From: Spartobacteria bacterium UBA5019
GTDB lineage: Bacteria; Verrucomicrobiota; Verrucomicrobiia; Chthoniobacterales; Terrimicrobiaceae
DNA: 21,087 nt
Assembly: GCA_002396485.1 (NCBI GenBank)
Contig: DGXZ01000035.1
Span: 1-21,087, forward strand
Reading direction: 5' to 3'
Shown: piece by piece, positions 1 through 6,459 of the stretch
Numbering within the stretch: the stretch's first letter is position 1
Layout: every line of letters begins with the position of its first letter
The notes under the pieces: generated by a model
The model's database searches: none
Seen by the model: the letters and a program-made list of their open reading frames with translations, nothing else
What the model was told of the DNA's origin: nothing
Program-made: the position numbers and the translations under genes

Positions 1-32
1 TGGGATTTCGGTTTTTCGGGTTGGGGGCTCGG

Positions 33-75
33 TCAGGACATAGGTAACACTTTAGGTTCAGGACATGGGTAACAC
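33..75 (+). repeat. IS481-type left terminal inverted repeat with two tandem motifs
   Basis: Two near-identical 18-mers, TCAGGACATAGGTAACAC (33-50) and TCAGGACATGGGTAACAC (58-75), lie 25 bp apart, separated by TTTAGGT. The same arrangement in inverse orientation is found at 1437-1479, so this is the outer end of the element and probably a two-site transposase binding region. Confidence 0.85.
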
Positions 76-136
76 TCGATGCCTTGTTTGGTTCATTTTG
101 GTTGATGTTTTTTGATGTTCAAGGGGAAGATTAGGA

Positions 137-211
137 TTGCGCAGGCGTAGCATAGAGTCCGCATTTGCGAGGCGAAGCCGAGCCTGCGGACTCGGAGCGG
201 AGCCTGCGCAA
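137..211. repeat. 75-bp nested palindrome inside the IS481 element
   Basis: An outer 10-bp perfect stem pairs TTGCGCAGGC (137-146) with GCCTGCGCAA (202-211). Inside it, after two 8-base unpaired arms, a 9-bp perfect stem pairs GAGTCCGCA (155-163) with TGCGGACTC (185-193), enclosing a 21-base loop. It lies between the transposase stop (239) and the left inverted repeat. No T-run follows on the minus strand, so it is not a standard intrinsic terminator. It resembles a REP-type hairpin. Its function is unknown. Confidence 0.7.
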
Positions 212-238
212 GGCGCGTTCCAGCGATAAGTCTTGCGC

Positions 239-1408
239 TCATGCAGCCTTGGGGACCTTCTGGCTTGATAGTGTCACGATCGGCAGGAATGCCTCCGTAG
301 CCGCTTCCAATTGGCCAAGAACGAGTTGGCCAAATCGAACTTCCCAGCGGACTTCCTCCACAGGAGCGAGCCCCACATTCCATCCCGCCAAGGCCCTGAT
401 CAAAAAATACACTTTTCCTTCAAATCTCATGGTGCCATCCGATTTCACCCGGCGGCTCTCGATTCCTGGATACAACAGCTTTTCTGGCGTGCCTTCATAT
501 TTCCTTTCCGAATCGCGATAGATTTCCGAGGGAAAGCGCATGCCGAGTGCCTCGTGGGGTCTCTCCTCGTTGAACTCTTTGCGCCAGAGATCAAAAGCCG
601 CTTGCCGCTCTGTGTAGCCAGCGTGTTCGAGTTGCCGACTGATGTCCAAATGCAGTCGCTCGTGAGCCCCATTGTCTTGCGGGCATCCTGGCCGACTGCG
701 TTCCAGATCAATGCCCAGCGCAGGCCACCAAGCCGACAAGCGCGACAGGCCCAAGAGGGCTGAACTGGCTGCAAACGGCGCCCCATTGTCACTACGGATT
801 CGGCCAGGCAGGCCATGCCGTTTGAATACTTCCTCCATGGCCGCTCGCACCATCTCGGTTTTCGCGTTCTCCAGCGCGCGCAACTCTAAAACTTTTCGGC
901 TGAACTCGTCTCGAATTGTGAGCGGATCGCATCGCCCGTTGGCGTCATGCCACCAGCCCTTGAAATCGATGGTCCAAATCTCGTTGGGTGCTTGGGCTTT
1001 GGCTCCTGAATGCAAACGGCCAGTTTCCACAGCAGGACGCGTGCGGCGTTTTTTCACCAATCCGCATCTTTCCAAAACCCGTTTGATGCTGCTCTCGCTT
1101 GGGGCTTCTCCATGGCTGCGCTCGTAAAGGGCATGAATTTTCTTTGCTCCCCAGTAGGGATGCCGTTCGCGAAAAAGCACGATCCGGCACACTACCTCCT
1201 CGCCCAGTCCAACCGGACTCGACTTGGGCTTTCGACTCTCTTCCTTAAGACCTTCAAGCCCATGTTGCACAAAGCGCCGACTCCACTTGTAGCCCACTTT
1301 GGGACTGATTCCATACTCGCGGCACAGTGCCCGAAAATTCTCGGTTGTCTGCGCACGCATTACAAATTCCATTCTCTGGTTCATTTTGGTTTTGGTTTGC
1401 CAAGGCAT
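239..1408 (-). CDS. IS481-family transposase (DDE integrase-core)
   Basis: The protein has 389 residues, about the normal size for this type of transposase. The N-terminal part (about 10-120) is a helix-turn-helix DNA-binding region, with EYGISPKVGYKWSRRF typical of the family, followed by an integrase core. The DDE triad is visible: D148 in IWTIDFKGWW, D207 in RIRSDNGAPF and E250 in QDNGAHERLH. The protein would cut and join the element's ends, which carry the double inverted repeats. The start at 1408 (MPWQ) is the first ATG after a stop. ATGs at residues 9 and 13 are alternatives, and no well-spaced Shine-Dalgarno decides between them. No frameshift or internal stop is seen. Confidence 0.93.
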   Translation of the reverse strand: MPWQTKTKMNQRMEFVMRAQTTENFRALCREYGISPKVGYKWSRRFVQHGLEGLKEESRKPKSSPVGLGEEVVCRIVLFRERHPYWGAKKIHALYERSHGEAPSESSIKRVLERCGLVKKRRTRPAVETGRLHSGAKAQAPNEIWTIDFKGWWHDANGRCDPLTIRDEFSRKVLELRALENAKTEMVRAAMEEVFKRHGLPGRIRSDNGAPFAASSALLGLSRLSAWWPALGIDLERSRPGCPQDNGAHERLHLDISRQLEHAGYTERQAAFDLWRKEFNEERPHEALGMRFPSEIYRDSERKYEGTPEKLLYPGIESRRVKSDGTMRFEGKVYFLIRALAGWNVGLAPVEEVRWEVRFGQLVLGQLEAATEAFLPIVTLSSQKVPKAA

Positions 1409-1436
1409 CCCTTTTGAAACGCTCCGCGCTTCAAAT

Positions 1437-1479
1437 GTGTTACCTATGTCTTGAACCTGTTCCGTTACCTATGTCTTGA
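1437..1479 (-). repeat. IS481-type right terminal inverted repeat with two tandem motifs
   Basis: On the minus strand this reads TCAAGACATAGGTAACGG, then AACAGGT, then TCAAGACATAGGTAACAC, again with a 25-bp period. It mirrors the left end at 33-75. It lies upstream of the transposase start (1408), so it may overlap the transposase promoter and allow self-repression. Confidence 0.85.
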
Positions 1480-1480
1480 A

Positions 1481-2433
1481 CCCGGACCCTCCCGGATTCT
1501 TTCCCGCAACACCACAAACCTCCGCTCCACATCCCAGCCCCCCAACTTCACCCGCAACGAACTCACTTCGTAATTCCCTCCCTCCACCGCCACCCAATCC
1601 CCGATCCCGCACAACTTGAGCTTCATCTGCCTACTCAATTTCGCCACCACGATATAGGAGATCCCGATCTCCTCCAAAAAACTCAGAAGCTTCTGGTCGA
1701 AAAAACCACTGTCAGCCCTCACGCAGCGGATGCCCATCCCCTTTGGCAACAACGCCAACGCCTCCTTCAAAAACTCCACCACACCTCGACTCGATCCCGT
1801 GTTTCCCGATCTCATCCATGCGTGCAAAACAAAAGGCATCTCCGCCAGCACCGCCAGAATCGGGTGATGACTTTTGCGGCCTGGCCGCCTCGGATTATAT
1901 CCCTTCGCAGCCCCCTCCTGTGCCCCCTCACGCGAAAACACCGTTGAATCCAAGTCCAACGAAAACCCCGCCTTCGGAGCCTCGATCAACTCCAGCATCC
2001 AACGCCACAGGGGACGCCAGAAGACCTCAATGTGCGGCTGCGTGAACCGATGGAAAAACCTCCGGATCGCGTCCTCCCCCGGAAATCGCTTCACTCCCAA
2101 GAGGGCATGGAACGCCTTGTCGTGCCGCAGCCAACCCGCGTGCGCAAACCGACTCGCCCCCACGATCACCGCGCTGATGAAGGCCGTGAGTGTCTGCTCC
2201 GGCGCTATTGCATTGGGTGAGCGGTATTCAAAAGGCATCACCGCCGCCACCCGCTTTTGAAACTCCAGCGCCCCCAGCCACCCGAAAAAAGATACCATCC
2301 CGGCAAACGGCGTCACCGCCTTCGGCGTCGTCTCCAATTTCAGCTCGTCAGAACCAAAAAGCGGGGTGAAATTAAAAGTATCGTTTTGTGCGGCGGAAGC
2401 GGTGTCGGTTTTGTTCACACCACCACTGTGCAT
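1481..2433 (-). pseudogene. IS1380-family transposase, C-terminus removed by the IS481 insertion
   Basis: About 315 residues of a transposase of the IS1380 type (DDE group 1) remain. Recognisable parts are D160/D162 in GFSLDLDST, the run YNPRRPGRKSHHP (about 179-191) and D241 in RADSGFF. Members usually run to well over 400 residues. Here the frame reads RERIREG and then enters the IS481 right end, picking up a few foreign residues before a stop, so the last quarter is missing. It should continue beyond the left edge of the window: on the minus strand, bases 32-1 can be read open in a compatible frame. A Shine-Dalgarno (GGAAGG) lies just upstream of the ATG at 2433. The missing part probably includes the last acidic residue, so the product is expected to be inactive. 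Confidence 0.85.
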
Positions 2434-2764
2434 CAGCCTTCCCGCGCAAAACGACTTTTTTCAATCGCCGGATTCGGGTTGAAGCTGTCAAGATTTTGAA
2501 CCAGTTGCGATGCACGGGCACTTCGCCGCACCCCATCTTTGGAGATTTTGACGCGCACAAATGGAACTGTATGTTTGCCTTCCATCTGGGGCTGCACCTG
2601 CCACAGGCCGAGTATGTCGTAGGCAAGGCTATGGCAAGTCGCTAATCCGGACCGCTCAGTCCCAGGGGAGCACGCCGCCCTCGGGCGTTCCGTCACACGC
2701 CCTCGCTGGGTGGCTTGAAAAAATGCGACTTGGGCTGTTGCCAAGTTGCCTTTCGAGCGGGCGC
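2434..2764. other. 331-bp spacer: upstream part of the IS1380 remnant plus operon terminator
   Basis: No convincing gene is seen. The left part presumably contains the 5' end of the IS1380-type element. A TTGACA (minus strand, 2491-2486) could be a -35 box for its transposase, but no good -10 follows. Open frames here on both strands are short or run antisense into neighbouring genes. The right part carries the terminator of the oxidoreductase operon (2718-2746). The outer inverted repeat of the IS1380 element could not be located with confidence. Confidence 0.5.
2718..2746 (-). terminator. Rho-independent terminator of the oxidoreductase/symporter operon
   Basis: On the minus strand ACTTGG (2733-2728 complement) pairs with CCAAGT across a short loop, and six T follow within five bases (complement of 2718-2723). 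It begins 18 nt downstream of the oxidoreductase stop, the expected place for the end of this transcript. Confidence 0.7.
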
Positions 2765-4333
2765 TTACGGCACTTGGAGGATTTGTCCCTCGGTTCGCAA
2801 TTTTTCCTGGAGTTCGTTGATCGGCACATTGTGGACAGGGCCGCTTGACTTGGCAGCGATCGCGGCGGCTGTTCCGGCGGCTTGGCCGGCGATCATGAAT
2901 TGCGGTTCCATGCGAAAGGAGGCGAAGGCGATGGTCGAAGCGCTGATGCAGACGGGCACGAGCAGGTTTTGGCATTCGCTGAACTTCGGCAGGAGGGCGC
3001 GGTAGGGGATGTCCCACGGCTCAACCGGTTGGCTCATGTAGCCCTCCATGTAAACTTGCTCTTCGGCCTTGGGGAAAAAGAAGGTGCGCATCGAGACCCA
3101 TTGGACCTCGCGGATGTCGATATTGTAGCCGGCCATGCCGATGCAGTCGTTCTTGCGGCGGTCGGCCATGAGGTCGTGCTGGGTGAGGATGTATTCGCCC
3201 TTCATCTTGCGGCCTTCGCGGATGTAGAGCTGGTGCGGCCAGCCGCCGGTGTCGGTGAACTCGTCCTTGCAGAGGCCCCAGGGTTTGTATTTTTCCCGCA
3301 CACTTTCTGGCACGGAGGGGTCGTTCTGCACGAAGTAGACGAGCCCGTGGGCCCAATCGAGGTGTTCTTTCCAGATCTCCCTGCGCCGCTCAGGCGAGCC
3401 GTCGGGGTAGTCCTGGTTGGCGCCGGGGAGGTTTAGCGAAATAGGGGCGCCGGCATTCACATCGGACTTGCCGTTGGGCATGGGCTTGATGCCGAGGATG
3501 CCGTTCACTTTGTCGTCGCCGACCTCGAAGCATCGCCGCAAAAGCTCGTAGCGGGCGGGGTCGTAGCCCTCGGGCTTTTCAATGCTGATGCGGTTCTCTG
3601 GAACATTCGTGAGGCAGAGGCGGAAATTGTAGGCTTGGAATTTTTCATCGCCCGCGCCGGTGGGGGCGAGGTCCTCCTCGGCGGTGATGTGCGGGAGGAG
3701 CTTGCCATCCTTCCACGGCGAGATGGGGAAATTGACCTGGTGGTTGCTCCGCAACAGATCCCGGCGACCGGCAAGGGATTCGCCATAGGTGTCGCGCCCC
3801 TCACGTCCGACCTTGTAAGAGACGCCGGCGGCTTTGATGAGATCGCCCTCATAGGTGGCGTCGACGAAAACCTTCGCGGTGTATTCGTTGCCGTCGGTGG
3901 TTTTCAAGGAACGGATGCGGCCATCCGTTTTTTCGATTGAAGCGAGGGCTTGGCCGAACTTCACGGGCACCTTCTGCTCGGCGAGCATCTCCTTGAGGAT
4001 TTCCTCGGCAACATGCGGCTCAAACATCCAGGCGACATCCTGCCCGTAATGTTTCCCCGCTCGGCGGAAAAACTCCAATGCCAGGCCTCCGATGACATTT
4101 TCCTGACGGTCCATGTCGGTGCGGCCGAGTCCACCCGAGAGCATTCCGCCAACATGGTTGCGCGGCTCCAATACAACAACGCTGGCACCTTGCTTGGCGG
4201 CAGCGATGGCAGCCATCGTTCCTCCGGCAGTGGCTCCGTAGATGAGCACATCCACTGGCTTTGCGGGTGCGCCGCAGATCGACGAAACCGAGAAAATCAG
4301 GACAGCCAGCCAGAGGCTACCAGAAGATCGCAT
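2765..4333 (-). CDS. Secreted FAD-dependent oxidoreductase (FAD_oxidored family)
   Basis: The protein has 522 residues with a Sec signal peptide (about 1-23, hydrophobic WLAVLIFSVSS). A dinucleotide-binding start follows, VDVLIYGATAGGTMAAIAAAKQGASVVVLEP (about 27-57), then VGGMLSGGLG. The C-terminal block RMEPQFMIAGQAAGTAAAIAAK is characteristic of the FAD_oxidored proteins (PF12831), often labelled xanthan lyase-like in databases. These are thought to oxidise sugars or related compounds outside the cytoplasm, but the substrate is unknown. The usual SxSH motif before RMEP, as I recall it for the family, reads SASTIAF here, with Thr467 in place of His. The start lies inside the end of the upstream symporter gene (17-bp overlap), which implies translational coupling. 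A terminator follows directly. Confidence 0.85.
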   Translation of the reverse strand: MRSSGSLWLAVLIFSVSSICGAPAKPVDVLIYGATAGGTMAAIAAAKQGASVVVLEPRNHVGGMLSGGLGRTDMDRQENVIGGLALEFFRRAGKHYGQDVAWMFEPHVAEEILKEMLAEQKVPVKFGQALASIEKTDGRIRSLKTTDGNEYTAKVFVDATYEGDLIKAAGVSYKVGREGRDTYGESLAGRRDLLRSNHQVNFPISPWKDGKLLPHITAEEDLAPTGAGDEKFQAYNFRLCLTNVPENRISIEKPEGYDPARYELLRRCFEVGDDKVNGILGIKPMPNGKSDVNAGAPISLNLPGANQDYPDGSPERRREIWKEHLDWAHGLVYFVQNDPSVPESVREKYKPWGLCKDEFTDTGGWPHQLYIREGRKMKGEYILTQHDLMADRRKNDCIGMAGYNIDIREVQWVSMRTFFFPKAEEQVYMEGYMSQPVEPWDIPYRALLPKFSECQNLLVPVCISASTIAFASFRMEPQFMIAGQAAGTAAAIAAKSSGPVHNVPINELQEKLRTEGQILQVP

Positions 4334-6317
4334 AGAGACAGAGAGTGAGAATGACGATGGCTATGCCGATGATTTTAGCGGATCGGGAGGATTCGAGTTT
4401 GATCAAATCCGTCGTCGGCAAGACCACTGGTTTCGCCATGGGTTTGAGGAAAGTGATTGCTCCCAGCACAAGGACCACCACACCGAAGCAGACGGCCATG
4501 CGATTGAGGAATGCCATTTCTGGAGCAATGAACCATTTCAAGGCTCCGTAGAGGACGACATTGATCACGATCCCAAGCCAACCGAGATAGCGCGGCGCTC
4601 GCGGAATGAGGAATCCGAAGAGGTAAACCGCCAGAATCCCCGGGCTGATGAAGCCTTGGAACTCTTGAATGAAATTGAATATTCCGCCGAATGCGGGGTT
4701 CGACAGGCTTGGAGCAATCACGCAAGCGATCAGCACGAAGAGTAGGGTGAAACCTCGCCCGGCAAGAACCAGAGTGGACTGTGAGGCGTTTTTGTGGACC
4801 TTGTTGTAGAGGTCCATCGTCGCGATGGTCGCGGCGGAATTCAGCATCGAAGCGAGCGACGAGACGACAGCGCCGAAGATGGAGGCGAGGATAAACCAAG
4901 TGATGCCCGGTTTGAGCAATTCGCGCAGAAGTGTAGGGAATGCCGCGTCGTAGTCGTAACCGATAAGCTTCGTGCCCTGTGGAGCGCCCGTGGTCAGGAG
5001 CGTGTTGTTGGCGTTGAAAAGATCGTACGCGCTGGCATTTGGGGCGAGCTCGACGGATTTGCCAACCAGCGAGGCGTTGTGACGAACAACCGCAGCGGCT
5101 TTAGCGGGCTCGGTGAGAGCAAAGTTTTCTGTGAAGGGATAAACCAAACGACTTCCGGATTCGACGGCGGAGAGGGCGGATTGGTTTTTGCGCGAGGCTT
5201 CGGTGCGGAGTTCGTCGCTGAAGAGGTTGAAACAAAGAATGCCGGGGATCACGACGATGAAGGGTATGAGAAGTTTGAGCGCCGCTGCGAAGACAATGCC
5301 GCGCTGCCCCTCGGCGAGGGATTTCGAGCCAAGCGTGCGTTGAACGATATATTGATTCAGGCCCCAGTAGAAAAAGTTCGGAATCCAGAGTCCGATCAGA
5401 AGCGCGGTCCATGGAATACTGGGATCGCTGGCCGAGCGGATCATGTGTAGTTTGCCACCGGAGAGATTTTCGCCCGGCATGGCTTGGGCCTCGCCGTCGC
5501 GGCCGGCATTGAGGAGTTGGAAACGCTCCCAGGCTCCGGCTTTTTCAATGTCCTGAAGGGTCGCAGAGGAGTTGGCGACCTTGGTGGCGAGAAGTTCAGC
5601 AGGATCCGCTTTGCCTAGCGCGGAGAAGGCGAGCCACATGACAAGGGCTCCGCCGATGATGAGCGATGCGCCCCAGACGAGATCTGTCCAAGCACAGGCC
5701 TTCAGTCCGCCGATGAGCACATACATTGCGGCCGAGATACCAATGACCCAGCAACCAACTGTGACCGAGCCGAAATCAAGGCCGAGTAGCGATTGGCCTT
5801 GAAAGAAAACCGATACGACCTTGGCGCCTGAATAGATGACGGAGGCCGTCGGCACGCCCACCAAAATGACCAGAGTCGCGAGGGCCATGACGAGCCGCGA
5901 GAATGGGCCATAACGATACTCCAGAAATTCCGGAATCGTGTAGATGCCGCAGCGCAGGAGCTTTGGCAGAAAAACGAATGCCACCACCACGAGCGTGATC
6001 GCAGCCATCCATTCATAAGAGGCGATGGCCATTCCAAGCCAATCCGCCGCCGCCCCGGACATGCCGACAAATTGCTCGGTCGAGATGTTTGCCGCGATGA
6101 GGGAAAAGCCAACGAGCCACCATGTGAGTCCCCTCCCCGCGAGGAAATAACCTGCCGCTCCACCGGACTCCTGGTTGTCGCCGGTGGACTTTTCGCCTTG
6201 GTAAATGCCTAGGGCAACCACCCCGATGACGAAAACGAGGAACAGGATGATGTCCAATGTGGACATGGGATTCGGCGAAGCGGCCGAGGCGAGCAGTGGG
6301 AGAGCTTGAGATATCAT
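4317..6317 (-). CDS. Sodium:solute symporter (SSS family), sugar-type, with large loops
   Basis: This is a 666-residue integral membrane protein with many hydrophobic helices. Family landmarks are YFLAGRGLTWWLVGFSLIAANISTEQFVGMSG near the N-terminus, GIYTIPEFLEYRYG, and WIPNFFYWGLNQYIVQRTLGSKS around residue 310. It should import a small solute, probably a sugar or sugar acid, with Na+. It is longer than the usual 500-600 residues because of two polar stretches, about 240-305 and about 370-470, inserted between helices. The downstream oxidoreductase starts inside its last codons, so the two are co-expressed. The start at 6317 is the first ATG. Residue 18 (MSTLDIILF, 6266) is a good alternative start that leaves a normal N-terminal helix. 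No clear ribosome-binding site decides. Confidence 0.9.
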   Translation of the reverse strand: MISQALPLLASAASPNPMSTLDIILFLVFVIGVVALGIYQGEKSTGDNQESGGAAGYFLAGRGLTWWLVGFSLIAANISTEQFVGMSGAAADWLGMAIASYEWMAAITLVVVAFVFLPKLLRCGIYTIPEFLEYRYGPFSRLVMALATLVILVGVPTASVIYSGAKVVSVFFQGQSLLGLDFGSVTVGCWVIGISAAMYVLIGGLKACAWTDLVWGASLIIGGALVMWLAFSALGKADPAELLATKVANSSATLQDIEKAGAWERFQLLNAGRDGEAQAMPGENLSGGKLHMIRSASDPSIPWTALLIGLWIPNFFYWGLNQYIVQRTLGSKSLAEGQRGIVFAAALKLLIPFIVVIPGILCFNLFSDELRTEASRKNQSALSAVESGSRLVYPFTENFALTEPAKAAAVVRHNASLVGKSVELAPNASAYDLFNANNTLLTTGAPQGTKLIGYDYDAAFPTLLRELLKPGITWFILASIFGAVVSSLASMLNSAATIATMDLYNKVHKNASQSTLVLAGRGFTLLFVLIACVIAPSLSNPAFGGIFNFIQEFQGFISPGILAVYLFGFLIPRAPRYLGWLGIVINVVLYGALKWFIAPEMAFLNRMAVCFGVVVLVLGAITFLKPMAKPVVLPTTDLIKLESSRSAKIIGIAIVILTLCLYAIFW

Positions 6318-6411
6318 GAAAAGAATTGAATTGTTCGAGTTTCGGGTCCGCCTGTCCAGCTCTCTTTGGGAGTGCGGAGTTCAAATCATTTCACGCCCTC
6401 GGCAAGATCGG

Positions 6412-6431
6412 CCCCAGAGAAACCGCTGGGG
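6412..6431 (-). other. Intercistronic hairpin between beta-helix gene and symporter
   Basis: CCCCAG and CTGGGG form a 6-bp perfect stem with an 8-base loop, in the 142-bp gap between the beta-helix gene stop (6460) and the symporter start (6317). No T-run follows on the minus strand, so it is unlikely to be a full terminator. It could stabilise or partly attenuate the operon mRNA. Whether it is functional is inference. Confidence 0.4.
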
Positions 6432-6459
6432 AAAGATGACCGTGCGGCGGAGGGCTTTA

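Larger units (their letters stand above)
33..1480 (-). mobile_element. IS481-family insertion sequence, apparently complete
   Basis: The element is bounded by imperfect terminal inverted repeats of about 43 bp (33-75 and 1437-1479), and it encloses one full-length DDE transposase gene read on the minus strand. Each end carries two copies of an 18-bp motif at a 25-bp period, 35 of 43 positions matching between the ends. The element interrupts an IS1380-type transposase gene whose reading frame stops inside the right-hand repeat. A possible 5-bp target duplication is ctcgg (28-32) against cccgg (1481-1485), but one base differs, so the exact outer limits are uncertain by a few bases. All three catalytic acidic residues of the transposase are present, so it may still be active. 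Confidence 0.85.

Noticed and set aside
28..1485. 5-bp target duplication ctcgg / cccgg flanking the IS481 element
   Set aside because: One of five bases differs and the outer ends are not symmetric, so the duplication is not certain.
2433..3017. 194-codon minus-strand frame spanning the spacer
   Set aside because: Overlaps the oxidoreductase C-terminus in another frame and runs over its terminator; Arg/Pro/Ser-rich composition.
2882..3436. 184-codon plus-strand frame
   Set aside because: Antisense to the FAD oxidoreductase and without family motifs.
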